64,000 nt of DNA, taken from positions 1 through 64,000 of the forward strand of contig NZ_BAAGBE010000001.1 of the NCBI RefSeq assembly GCF_047149785.1, read 5' to 3'. This DNA comes from Nitrobacter sp047149785. Its GTDB lineage: Bacteria; Pseudomonadota; Alphaproteobacteria; Rhizobiales; Xanthobacteraceae. Made by a program: the position numbers and the translations under genes. Below the pieces are notes generated by a model. The model was not told where the DNA came from and made no database searches. It worked only from the letters and a program-made list of their open reading frames with translations. How positions within the stretch are numbered: position 1 is the first letter of the stretch; the number at the start of each line of letters is the position of its first letter. Shown piece after piece: positions 49,808-58,641 of the stretch.

Positions 49808-49912
49808 GCCCCACCTTCAAATCTGCGATTCCAAGAAGATCGACACCTTATCGAGCCAGGCGCTCGGAGAAAACAAGCCTCTCAAAGGGGGGCCGACCCA
49901 TCGCTACGTTTT

Positions 49913-49935
49913 GATATACATCTTGACTATATATC
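49913..49935 (+). promoter_or_regulatory. TATA-rich dyad and promoter of receptor gene 2
   Basis: GATATA (49913-49918) and TATATC (49930-49935) form an inverted repeat with an 11-bp spacer that contains CTTGAC. TAGTGT lies about 18 bp after TTGAC. The position equals that of the third 17-bp unit in front of receptor 1, and the downstream sequence is homologous. This spacer therefore has one dyad where the other has three and a half tandem units. Confidence 0.55.
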
Positions 49936-50130
49936 AGAATCCTGCCTAGTGTCGCTGTGTTGATGTGGACATAACGTGGATGTCGCACATTCGGGGTGCC
50001 GGACGACGGGAGTTGCCCGGCAAGATCGTTGGATATGTTCTGATCAACGTGATCGTCGGTGACGGAACAGAAACACGAACTTCAACTCAGGTCCGGGAAC
50101 GGTCAGCAACAGGGAAGCAGGGACACCAAG

Positions 50131-52428
50131 ATGAATGGGGCGACGGGGAATTTCCTCAAGGCGATCGGCCTTGGGGCGTGGAGTTCTATTGCGTTGATTG
50201 CTGGCGCTAGCGAATCAGCCTTCGCGCAACAGCAGTCGCCGGATCTTCCCGCAATTCACATCGAAGAGCCCCGTCGGACGACACATCGTGCTCGTCCTGC
50301 CCGCCGCGCCGTCGCTGCAAGACATTCGCGAGCCTCGCGTCAAGCCGTGGTGAGGCCGGCCGGTACAGTTTCGCCGACTATCGTTCAACGCGCAAGCAAT
50401 CCCAACTCGACGATGACACTAATGCCGCCTTACGCAGGCGGTCAGGTGGCGACCGGCGGACGGGTTGGCATACTCGGAAATCGCAGCGTGATGGACACGC
50501 CGTTCAATCAGACCAGCTATACGAGCAAGCTGATCCAGGATCAGCAGGCACAGACGCTGGACGACGTCTTGGCCAACGATCCGTCCGTGATTTCGGTGTA
50601 CCCGCGACGAAGTGCCATGAATCAAGTCTATTTCCGTGGCTTCCCTGGTGGGGGCAACTATGGCGAAGGCTTCAGCGTGAATGGCCTGCCTAGCATGGGC
50701 GGTGGCTTTACGCAGCTAACTCCTATGATCGAGCGTGTCGAGGTTTTCAAAGGTCCAAGCGCGCTCTTGAATGGCATGCCGCCAAGCGGCAGCGTTGGCG
50801 GTACCATCAACCTTGTCACCAAGCGCGCTGGCGATGAGCCTCTGACGCAGCTCACTACAAGCTACATATCTCGCTCGCAGTTCGGCAGCCAGATTGATGT
50901 CGGTCGCCGCTACGGCCCCAATAATGAGTTTGGAATCCGCTTCAACGGCGCCTATAGCAACGGTGATACACCGGTCTCTCCGGAATCCGCCGAACATGGC
51001 GTCGGTGCTCTCAATCTCGACTATCGGGGTGAGCGCGTGCGGCTGTCCGCTGATTATTTCAATCAAATGGACAATTTACAACCTTACGCGCAACCGCTCG
51101 GGGTGACCGCCCTCACGACCGTTCCTGTTCCTCCGGACGCGAGCAGAAGTCTCCTGCCGGATTGGGCTTATACCAAAAATTCGTCTCAAACCGCCATGGT
51201 TCGCGGTGAAGTCGATCTGTCGGACAACGTGACCGCCTATGCCGCTGCGGGTGAGCGCAGGTATGAGCGCAACCTGCTCCTGGTCAATTTCCTGAATGCT
51301 CTCAATTCGAATGGGAGCTATTCAGCCAACACGGTGCCTCAGCAAATTATCATTCACAACCAGTCCGCCGAAGCCGGCATACGCGCAAACTTGACGACGG
51401 GGCTGATCAATCATGCCTTGAACTTCAATTATACAACAACCGAGCAGCGTCTCGGTTCGAGTCAGGGTGCTGGCGTTAGTCGTATTTCCAACATTTACAA
51501 TCCGAGCCTCGGCCCACTGCCGTATTTCGCTCCTCTTGCGCCGGCGCAAGATAGCACTGTCGTTTCTTCTTCGGGTGTCGGCATAGCGGACACAATGTCG
51601 GCCTTCGATGGGAGAATCCAGTTCACGGCAGGTGTTCGCCGTCAGCAGGCGGCATCCGTCCTTCTAGCTCGGCCAGACTTGAACTACGACGCCTATGCAT
51701 GGAGCCCGGCTTACGCGCTGGTGGTGAAGCCGTGGCAAAACGTTTCTCTCTATGCCAACTACATCGAAGGGCTCGAGCAGGGCACACTGGTCGGTAACAC
51801 CTTCGCCAATTTCGGAGACGTGTTCCCACCTTATCAGTCGAAGCAAGAAGAAGCCGGCGTGAAGGTCGACTGGGGGAAGACGATAACCACCCTCAGCTTT
51901 TTTCAGATCGCGCGGCCCAGCACAATCTCGATCCCCGGCACACCGCTGCCAACACTCGCGCTGGACGGCGAGCAGGTTAACCGTGGTATCGAACTCAATG
52001 TCTTCGGCGAGCTGACGCCGGAATTGCGTCTGCTCAGCGGTGTGACATTCTTGGATGCAAGACTGACCAAAACGCAGGGCGGTGTCCGTGACGGCAGGCG
52101 AGCTCAGGGTGCGCCGGCGGTTCGAGCCATTCTCGGCGCTGAATGGGACACGCCTTTCCTGCGAGGCTTGACGATCAGTGGCCGCGCCACATGGTCAGAC
52201 TGGCAATATGCCAGCAACACCAGTGATACACTGATTATCCCCTCCTGGACGCAAGTCGATCTTGGTGCCCGCTACACATTCGATGCGCCGTGGAACGGCA
52301 AGCCGGTGACGATCCGCTTCAATGTCGATAACGTATTCAACAAGAACTATTGGGTCTCGGGATTCAACGGGATGCTGGCTCTCAGCGAACCCCGCACTTA
52401 CCGCCTCTCAACGACATTCAATTTTTGA
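50131..52428 (+). CDS. TonB-dependent receptor, siderophore-receptor type, cassette 2
   Basis: A 765-residue receptor. Signal peptide and linker are close to those of cassette 1 (MNGATGNFLKAIGLGAWSS, SAFAQQ, PDLPAIHIEEPRRTTHRAR). The plug and barrel diverge strongly: TPFNQTSYTSKLIQDQQAQT, VYFRGFPGGGNYGEGF and MIERVEVFKGPSALLNGMPP are typical of FhuA/FpvA-like ferric-siderophore receptors. The barrel ends TYRLSTTFNF. The start at 50131 matches receptor 1. Different plug and barrel with the same export machinery suggests a different ligand. Confidence 0.93.
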   Translation: MNGATGNFLKAIGLGAWSSIALIAGASESAFAQQQSPDLPAIHIEEPRRTTHRARPARRAVAARHSRASRQAVVRPAGTVSPTIVQRASNPNSTMTLMPPYAGGQVATGGRVGILGNRSVMDTPFNQTSYTSKLIQDQQAQTLDDVLANDPSVISVYPRRSAMNQVYFRGFPGGGNYGEGFSVNGLPSMGGGFTQLTPMIERVEVFKGPSALLNGMPPSGSVGGTINLVTKRAGDEPLTQLTTSYISRSQFGSQIDVGRRYGPNNEFGIRFNGAYSNGDTPVSPESAEHGVGALNLDYRGERVRLSADYFNQMDNLQPYAQPLGVTALTTVPVPPDASRSLLPDWAYTKNSSQTAMVRGEVDLSDNVTAYAAAGERRYERNLLLVNFLNALNSNGSYSANTVPQQIIIHNQSAEAGIRANLTTGLINHALNFNYTTTEQRLGSSQGAGVSRISNIYNPSLGPLPYFAPLAPAQDSTVVSSSGVGIADTMSAFDGRIQFTAGVRRQQAASVLLARPDLNYDAYAWSPAYALVVKPWQNVSLYANYIEGLEQGTLVGNTFANFGDVFPPYQSKQEEAGVKVDWGKTITTLSFFQIARPSTISIPGTPLPTLALDGEQVNRGIELNVFGELTPELRLLSGVTFLDARLTKTQGGVRDGRRAQGAPAVRAILGAEWDTPFLRGLTISGRATWSDWQYASNTSDTLIIPSWTQVDLGARYTFDAPWNGKPVTIRFNVDNVFNKNYWVSGFNGMLALSEPRTYRLSTTFNF

Positions 52429-52509
52429 TGTGGGGTGCGCGGAGCGAGGAGTTCGCGGATCGGCCATATGGTTCGGTATCGTCATTCCTCAGCACCAAGG
52501 ACTCCTTTC

Positions 52510-54324
52510 ATGGGTAACCCCGCGCAGGCCGCGCACGAGGCGAACCCGCGCCGTCATGTGATCCTTCTGGCAAAAGCCGGCTGGCGCGTCGGCGTGTTGT
52601 GGTTCCGCTCGGAGGAGCGCTGGGAGGCGCGGACGCTTCTGGCTGGAGTAGTCGCGCTCAAACTCGCCGAGGTCGGCGTGTGGGTGCTGGGGAGCTACTG
52701 GAACGCGGCCCTGTTCAACGCGCTCGGTGCGAAGGACTGGGACGCCTTCGTCTTCCAGCTTTTAGTCTTCAGCGGTATCGCCGCTGCCGCTATCCTACAA
52801 GCGTTCGGGGACATCACGCTCACGAAATGGTTCACGATCCGCTGGCGACGCTGGCTCACCGACCGCTACCTCGATCCTTGGCTCGCAGGTGGCACGCATT
52901 ATCGGGTTCAGCTTTCCGGCGATGCGCCTGATAATCCTGACCAGCGTATAGCCGAGGATGTACGCCTTTATATCACCCATACCATCTCGATCGGCCTTGG
53001 CTTTTTGACCACGGTGGTCGCGCTGTCGTCATTCGGCACCATCCTGGCAACGATTCCGGCAGCCGCCCCGATCGAGCTGATGGGCAGAGCGATCCCGATG
53101 CCCTTGTTGCTGGTGACGGCCTCAGTTCTCTATGCCGGTATCGGGACCTGGGTGACACATCTCATCGGTCGATCGCTCGTAGGCCTCGATGTCGCGCAGC
53201 AGACGGCGGAAGCCGATTTCCGCTTCTCGCTGGCGCGGCTGCGCGAGAACGCCGAGGAGGTGGCTCACTTCAAAGGAGAGGCGGCCGAGCGCGCCGAGCT
53301 TGGTCGGCGCTTCAGTTCCATCATCACCAATTGGTACGCGATATTGTCGCGCGAACGCTGGCTGAAGGTGTTCCAGGTAGTCATCAACCAACTCGTGGCC
53401 ATTTTCCCTTATCTAACGGCCGTGCCGCTCTACTTCTCTGGCGCAATGCCGCTCGGTGGTGTGACCCAGACCTCGGGTGCGTTTATCCGCATCCGCCATG
53501 AAGCCTCCTTTCTGATCCGCAATTACACTGACCTCGCGAATTGGGGCTCAGTGATCGAGCGGTTGTCGAGTTTCGAGGAGGCACTTACAGCGGTGCAGGA
53601 GAGCGCGGCCTGCCGGATCGCGCATGCGGCGCATGACGGCCACGGTCCGGCACTGCTCTCACGCGATCTCGTTGTGCGGTTGCCTGGCGGCGCTCCCATT
53701 GTCTCCGCCGTCGACTTCGCATTATCCCCCGGCGGGCGCGTGCTGCTTCGCGGCCCCTCGGGCATCGGCAAGACCAGCCTGATCCGGGCGCTGGCCGGGA
53801 TCTGGCCGTTCGGCGAAGGTAGTGTGAGCGTGAAGCGAGGCTTACGCCTGATGGCGCTACCGCAACGCGGCTACCTGCCGCTCGGCCGGCTGCGCGATGC
53901 GCTCGCCTATCCCGGTCTTGCCAACTCCCTCTCTGACGAGATGCTGCGCGACGCGCTCGTCGCGGTCGGCCTGTCGGCGCTCGCCGAACGACTCGGCGAC
54001 GACATTGCCGCCACCGCCGGCCTGTCCGGCGGCGAGCGGCAGCGCATCGCCTTTGCGCGCGCCCTGCTGCATCGGCCCGACATCCTGCTGCTCGACGAGG
54101 CAACCTCGGCGCTGGATGAGGAATCCGAGGCCGCGCTTCATCGCCTGCTCGCCGAGCGCCTTCCCGATACGGCGATCCTGAGCGCGGGACACCGCGCATC
54201 GCTCGCCGCCCTGCACACCCGCACGGTGTGCCTCGCTGCCGGCGAGGGCGGCGGGGCGCGGCTTACCGACTGTGCTGTCGCTCATAGGCCGATCGAAACC
54301 GTTCGTTCCGCCGTGGCCGGATAA
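52510..54324 (+). CDS. fused permease-ATPase ABC transporter, SbmA/YddA type, cassette 2
   Basis: A 604-residue paralogue of the cassette 1 transporter with the same order of parts. Walker A reads GPSGIGKT, the signature is LSGGERQR, and Walker B is DILLLDEATSALDE, with AGHR as the switch. The permease keeps GSYWNAALFNALGAKDW, IRWRRWLTDRYLDPWL and NPDQRIAEDV. Unlike cassette 1, the stop does not overlap the AAA gene; 34 bp with a GAAAGGA site separate them. The frame is open upstream of 52510, but homology to cassette 1 begins at MGNPAQ. Confidence 0.9.
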   Translation: MGNPAQAAHEANPRRHVILLAKAGWRVGVLWFRSEERWEARTLLAGVVALKLAEVGVWVLGSYWNAALFNALGAKDWDAFVFQLLVFSGIAAAAILQAFGDITLTKWFTIRWRRWLTDRYLDPWLAGGTHYRVQLSGDAPDNPDQRIAEDVRLYITHTISIGLGFLTTVVALSSFGTILATIPAAAPIELMGRAIPMPLLLVTASVLYAGIGTWVTHLIGRSLVGLDVAQQTAEADFRFSLARLRENAEEVAHFKGEAAERAELGRRFSSIITNWYAILSRERWLKVFQVVINQLVAIFPYLTAVPLYFSGAMPLGGVTQTSGAFIRIRHEASFLIRNYTDLANWGSVIERLSSFEEALTAVQESAACRIAHAAHDGHGPALLSRDLVVRLPGGAPIVSAVDFALSPGGRVLLRGPSGIGKTSLIRALAGIWPFGEGSVSVKRGLRLMALPQRGYLPLGRLRDALAYPGLANSLSDEMLRDALVAVGLSALAERLGDDIAATAGLSGGERQRIAFARALLHRPDILLLDEATSALDEESEAALHRLLAERLPDTAILSAGHRASLAALHTRTVCLAAGEGGGARLTDCAVAHRPIETVRSAVAG

Positions 54325-54358
54325 AACCTCCAGAACTGACCGAAAGGACCGCTTCGTC

Positions 54359-55948
54359 ATGAACCTTCCGATCCCGTCCTCCCTCTTCGCGCATGGTCAG
54401 CGCTCAACCACTGCGCCAGCCGAGTTGTCGCCAACCCAGGCCGCCGCCGTCGAGCGACTGCGTGAGACAGTTCGCGCCGTTCCCGTGACCGTGCTCCTCG
54501 GTGGCGTTGGGGCCGGCAAGACCACCCTGGTCAACAGGCTGGCTGGGGAATTCGGTGGCATCCGCATCTCCTGCCGTGACGTGCTGCAAGCTGCGGAAGC
54601 GGCAAGCCATCCCTCCTATGAAGAAGGGCTGCACCGGCTGGTCGATGCCGCGCTCGACAAGGCCGACATCGTCTTTATCGAGGAACTCGACTTGTTTTCC
54701 TATACGAACAAGTTTGCGATGGCCTATCCGCGCCCGTACTATCTCAACACGGTGTTGCAGGCTCTGCTCGAGACCACCCGCTCCAGAGACAAGCGGCTGA
54801 TCTTCACGGCCACCGATCGCATCAAGCTCGTACCCCACCTCGACGGGCGGGCGGTGTTCCTGCCGCTCGGCGCGCTGACGCCGGATGATTACAGCTTCTT
54901 CCTGGAGCGAAATCTCGGCGTGGCGCGGGCCAGGCAACTCGACGCCAAGCGCATCTTCAGTTTTGCGCCCAAGCTCTCAATCTATCAGCTCAATGAGGTC
55001 TGCGCGCTGATCCGCGACGATGCCGCGGCCGACGACCAGACCGTGCTCGACTTGCTCGACACTCGCATGCTGAGCAGCAACGTCTCGCTCGGCGAGGTCG
55101 CGAAGGTGGATTTCTCGAGCCTCAAGGGCTTCGAGAAGATTGCCGAGAAACTGCAGACCTTCATCGTCAATCCGATGATGTTCGATTCCCGCTTCGCCGA
55201 TCTCGGCCTCTCGCCGAAGAAGGGCGTGTTACTCTACGGCCCACCCGGCACCGGCAAGACCAGCATCGGCCGTGCCCTGGCCCATCGCATGAAGGGCAAG
55301 TTCTTCATGATCGATGGCAGCATCTTCAGCGAGTCGGCCGATCCCTTCTACGCGAAGGTGCGAACAGTGTTCGAGCAGGCCAAGCTCAGCACGCCATCCG
55401 TGATCTTCATCGACGACGCTGACGTGCTGATGCAAAGCGAACGGCTGCACGGCCTCAACCGCTATCTTCTTACGATGCTCGATGGGTTGGAGACGGAAAC
55501 CGCCGGCAAGGTCGCTGTGATCCTGACGGCGATGGACCCCAACCAGATGCCCGCGGCCTTGCTGCGCGCCGGTCGTGTCGAACTCTGGCTGGAGACCAAA
55601 CTACCCGACGCTCGCGTCCGCCAGGAAATCCTCGACGCCAACCTCGTCAAACTGCCGGAGAGGCTCGGCCCCTATGATGCAGAGCGCGTTAAAGCGGCGA
55701 CAGACGGCTTCAACGCCGCTGACATCAGTCGTGTCGTGGCCGACGTCAAGGCGCTCTACGCCGCCGACGTGATCCGCGAGATCAAGCCCGCGACGCTCGA
55801 CAGCTACTTCGACCGAGCTGCTGCGGAAGTCCGCCGCACAAAGGAGCTGATCGCCTCGGCTCAAGCCGGCACGCTTGAAACCTCCGAGCCGCGAAGCAAC
55901 TTCTATGGAACAAAACCGCGGAAGCGGGTTGACCAGACCGTCGTCTGA
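54359..55948 (+). CDS. two-module AAA ATPase, cassette 2
   Basis: A 529-residue paralogue of the cassette 1 ATPase. Both P-loops (GGVGAGKT and GPPGTGKT) and both acidic Walker B motifs (IVFIEELD and VIFIDDAD) are kept. From about residue 220 on, the two proteins are almost identical, with only three changes in 80 residues around the second P-loop, and the DNA is also very similar there. This suggests strong constraint or recent gene conversion in the second module. The C terminus (KPRKRVDQTVV) differs slightly. Confidence 0.88.
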   Translation: MNLPIPSSLFAHGQRSTTAPAELSPTQAAAVERLRETVRAVPVTVLLGGVGAGKTTLVNRLAGEFGGIRISCRDVLQAAEAASHPSYEEGLHRLVDAALDKADIVFIEELDLFSYTNKFAMAYPRPYYLNTVLQALLETTRSRDKRLIFTATDRIKLVPHLDGRAVFLPLGALTPDDYSFFLERNLGVARARQLDAKRIFSFAPKLSIYQLNEVCALIRDDAAADDQTVLDLLDTRMLSSNVSLGEVAKVDFSSLKGFEKIAEKLQTFIVNPMMFDSRFADLGLSPKKGVLLYGPPGTGKTSIGRALAHRMKGKFFMIDGSIFSESADPFYAKVRTVFEQAKLSTPSVIFIDDADVLMQSERLHGLNRYLLTMLDGLETETAGKVAVILTAMDPNQMPAALLRAGRVELWLETKLPDARVRQEILDANLVKLPERLGPYDAERVKAATDGFNAADISRVVADVKALYAADVIREIKPATLDSYFDRAAAEVRRTKELIASAQAGTLETSEPRSNFYGTKPRKRVDQTVV

Positions 55949-56035
55949 GTTCGAGACGGTATGTTGTCCGGCGTGCCTCGGCAACGCCGGCATCATTGTC
56001 TACGGGCGCAGGCCTTACTTGATGCGGGTTGTGAT

Positions 56036-56431
56036 ATGCACAAGCACGCGACGTTCCTGCCTTCCTTGTCTCTTCGCATTGATCTCGCGATGGACGCACG
56101 AATTGGCCCCGGCAAAATAGAACTGCTTGAGGCCATCGAGGCCTGCGGCTCGATCTCGGCTGCCGGACGCGCGATCGATATGTCGTACAAACGAGCTTGG
56201 GATCTGGTCGACGAGATCAATCACATCTGCGGTCGCAAAGCCGTGGACCGGAAAATCGGCGGCAAGAGCGGCGGCGGATCGGTGCTAACGCCGTTCGGTG
56301 TTTCCCTGGTTTCGCGCTATCGGAAAATCGAACGCATTGCGGCACGCGCTGTCCGGCAGGATCTGCTGCAGCTGCAATCCGACATCGAACCTGTAAAGAA
56401 GTCGCGGGCCGGTAAACGCACATCGTTCTAA
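56036..56431 (+). CDS. short ModE-like HTH regulator, cassette 2 (type B)
   Basis: A 131-residue protein nearly identical to the first 115 residues of the cassette 1 copy: GKIELLEAIEACGSISAAGR, then MSYKRAWDLVDEINHI, and GGSVLTPFGVSLVSRYRKI. It ends VKKSRAGKRTSF. Like full ModE, the wing is glycine-rich, but there is no molybdate-binding domain. The usual ModE dimerisation and Mop region is therefore missing in all intact ModE-like genes of this cargo. Confidence 0.85.
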   Translation: MHKHATFLPSLSLRIDLAMDARIGPGKIELLEAIEACGSISAAGRAIDMSYKRAWDLVDEINHICGRKAVDRKIGGKSGGGSVLTPFGVSLVSRYRKIERIAARAVRQDLLQLQSDIEPVKKSRAGKRTSF

Positions 56432-56568
56432 ATCGGACGACGGGCTGGGCGGCTTCCATCAGCGCCGATCCCGACAGAATTGAGAGCCGTCGCCTTCAAC
56501 GTCTCGCTGAACGGTTTCAGCGCCGCTCACGCGGCCGATCAGGAGCCGAATGGAAAGGTAGCAAGCGC

Positions 56569-57468
56569 ATGGACCTGCGCCACCTTCGCTACATCGTTGC
56601 CAGCGCCCGCAACGGCAGTTTCAGTGCTGCGGCGCACGAGTTCAATGTCAGGCAGCCGATCGTCAGCAAGCGTATCAAGGAGGTCGAAGACGAGCTTCAC
56701 GTCACTTTGTTCGTTCGCTCAACCGCAGGCGCCCGTCTGACACTGGCCGGCGAGGCCTTCGTCGTCGAGGCGCGACGCATCATCGAGGACTTCGACCGCC
56801 TCGCAGAACGCGCGACAGCGAGCGGCGCCGGTACGCTGGGGCGGATCGTCGTTGGCTTATACAAATCGCTCTCGACCGGAGCGCTGCGCACATTCCTGAA
56901 CGACTTCCGGCAATGCTATCCCGACATCAACCTCGAGCTGCTCGAAGCGCCGTTTACCGAGATTATCGCCGGCCTTCATTCCGGAAGGGTCGACGCGGCT
57001 CTCATCCTCGGCGATCTCGGCAAGGGCGAGGTTCTCGATTCCATTGCACTCTGGTCGGAGCATCTCGTGGTGGCGCTGCCTAACGGACATCCCCTTGCGG
57101 AAAAACCCGTCGTCTATTGGCCTGAGCTGAAGGGCGAACGCTTTCTCATCGGCCATCACGATCCCGGCCCCGATATCCGGAACATCCTGCTTCGCCATTT
57201 GGCAGCGCCGTCGGACCACCCTGAAATCGTCACGCTCCATCTCAACCGCGATAATATCCTCAGCGAGGTCGGCAGCGGCGAGGGCATCAGCCTGCAATGT
57301 GAATCCGCGTCCGGATTGACCGGCCTCGGCGTCGTCTTCCGGCCCCTGCATGACGGCACCGGGGCCACCCGACTCGACTATATCGTTTGCTGGAAACCGG
57401 ACAACATCAATCCGGTGCTGGAAATTCTCCGCAATGCTTTCAAGGATGCGATGTTGATTCGGTCGTGA
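56569..57468 (+). CDS. LysR-family transcriptional regulator
   Basis: A 299-residue LysR protein. The N-terminal HTH (residues 1-60) reads MDLRHLRYIVASARNGSFSA, then QPIVSKRIKEVEDELHV. The effector-binding domain follows, with GTLGRIVVGLYKSLSTGALR at its start. A LysR gene in front of trbB is common in this class of element, so it probably belongs to the transfer region rather than to the cargo and may regulate the trb operon. A GGAAAGG site precedes the start. Confidence 0.9.
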   Translation: MDLRHLRYIVASARNGSFSAAAHEFNVRQPIVSKRIKEVEDELHVTLFVRSTAGARLTLAGEAFVVEARRIIEDFDRLAERATASGAGTLGRIVVGLYKSLSTGALRTFLNDFRQCYPDINLELLEAPFTEIIAGLHSGRVDAALILGDLGKGEVLDSIALWSEHLVVALPNGHPLAEKPVVYWPELKGERFLIGHHDPGPDIRNILLRHLAAPSDHPEIVTLHLNRDNILSEVGSGEGISLQCESASGLTGLGVVFRPLHDGTGATRLDYIVCWKPDNINPVLEILRNAFKDAMLIRS

Positions 57469-57592
57469 CCCGAAGTTGCATCGGAAGCCGTCAGCGGCGC
57501 CGAGTATTTCAAGTATTTTTTCGATCGTCTACGACGCACTACGAAATTTAAAATTATCCTGTTGCTCACCTGTAAGTTCTGCCTTTCTTGAT

Positions 57593-57640
57593 TGTCCCCG
57601 TTGCCATCCAGCCGTCGTGCGGATGGCCGGAACGGGGACA
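57593..57640 (+). promoter_or_regulatory. trbB: hairpin enclosing the trbB ribosome-binding site
   Basis: TGTCCCCGTT (57593-57602) pairs perfectly with AACGGGGACA (57631-57640), and inner GCCATCC (57603-57609) pairs with GGATGGC (57621-57627). The GGGGA Shine-Dalgarno is inside the 3' arm, and the trbB ATG begins two bases after the stem. Translation of the first trb gene is thus probably blocked when the hairpin is formed. Confidence 0.7.
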
Positions 57641-57642
57641 CG

Positions 57643-58641
57643 ATGGCGGGGCATCATCACAGCAGCGAAGGACTGTCGCGTGGCGCACGCATGTTGCGCA
57701 CCGCGCTCGGCCCGGCCATCGCCCGCTATCTCGAAGACCCCGCCATCGTTGAAGTGATGTTGAATCCCGACGGCCGGCTGTGGGTCGATCGGTTACGCGA
57801 AGGTCTTGTCGCCACCGACGACGTGCTGATCCCGGCCGATGGCGAGCGCATCGTGCGCTTGGTCGCGCATCATGTCGGCGCCGAAGTGCATCCCGGCTCG
57901 CCGCGCGTCTCGGCCGAGTTGCCTGAGACCGGCGAACGCTTCGAGGGGTTGCTTCCCCCTGTCGTCATGGCGCCGACCTTCGCGATCCGCAAGCCGGCCG
58001 TCGCAGTGTTCACGCTCGCCGATTACGTCGCAGCCGGCATCATGACGGCGGCGCAGGCCGAGGTGCTGCGGCTCGCGGTTGAGCGTCGCAAGAACATCCT
58101 CGTTGCGGGCGGCACCTCGACCGGAAAAACGACGTTGACGAACGCTTTGCTGGCGGAGGTCGCGAAGACCTCCGACCGCGTGGTGCTGATCGAGGATACC
58201 CGCGAGCTGCAATGCGCCGCGCCGAACCTTGTCGCGCTGCGGACGAAAGACGGCGTCGCATCGCTCTCCGATCTCGTGAAGTCGTCGCTGCGCCTGCGCC
58301 CCGATCGCATCCCGGTCGGCGAGGTGCGCGGCAGCGAAGCGCTCGATTTGCTCAAAGCCTGGGGGACCGGCCATCCCGGCGGCGTCGGCACCATCCACGC
58401 CAACACGGCGCTAGGGGCGCTGCGCCGCCTGGAGCAACTCGTGCAGGAGGCCGTCGTCACGGTCCCACGCGCACTCATCGCAGAGACCATCGACATCGTG
58501 GCCGTGCTCTCCGGCCGCGGCACTGAGCGGCGTCTCGCCGAGATCGCCCATGTCGACGGGCTCGATTCCGCCACCGGCGATTATCGCACGCTCAACGCGC
58601 TGCTCCCATTCCCATCACCCCCGAAAGGAGACTCTGAATGA
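57643..58641 (+). CDS. trbB: TrbB, type IV secretion ATPase (VirB11-like)
   Basis: A 332-residue secretion ATPase. Walker A is GGTSTGKTT, with the Asp box VVLIEDTRELQC, Walker B-like IPVGEVRGSEALDLL and the His box GHPGGVGTIHANT. It powers pilus assembly and DNA transfer at the cytoplasmic face. The start at 57643 lies directly behind the ribosome-binding-site hairpin; the frame upstream is open through the hairpin. The stop overlaps trbC (ATGA). Confidence 0.95.
   Translation: MAGHHHSSEGLSRGARMLRTALGPAIARYLEDPAIVEVMLNPDGRLWVDRLREGLVATDDVLIPADGERIVRLVAHHVGAEVHPGSPRVSAELPETGERFEGLLPPVVMAPTFAIRKPAVAVFTLADYVAAGIMTAAQAEVLRLAVERRKNILVAGGTSTGKTTLTNALLAEVAKTSDRVVLIEDTRELQCAAPNLVALRTKDGVASLSDLVKSSLRLRPDRIPVGEVRGSEALDLLKAWGTGHPGGVGTIHANTALGALRRLEQLVQEAVVTVPRALIAETIDIVAVLSGRGTERRLAEIAHVDGLDSATGDYRTLNALLPFPSPPKGDSE

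Larger units (their letters stand above)
41715..56431. repeat. tandem paralogous duplication of a five-gene cassette
   Basis: Cassette 1 (41715-49042) and cassette 2 (49274-56431) have the same genes in the same order and orientation: ModE-like type A (minus), TonB receptor, ABC transporter, two-module AAA ATPase, ModE-like type B (plus). Homology extends into the intergenic spacers. Conservation is uneven: in an 80-residue stretch of the ATPases only three residues differ, while the receptors are diverged across most of their length. Confidence 0.9.
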
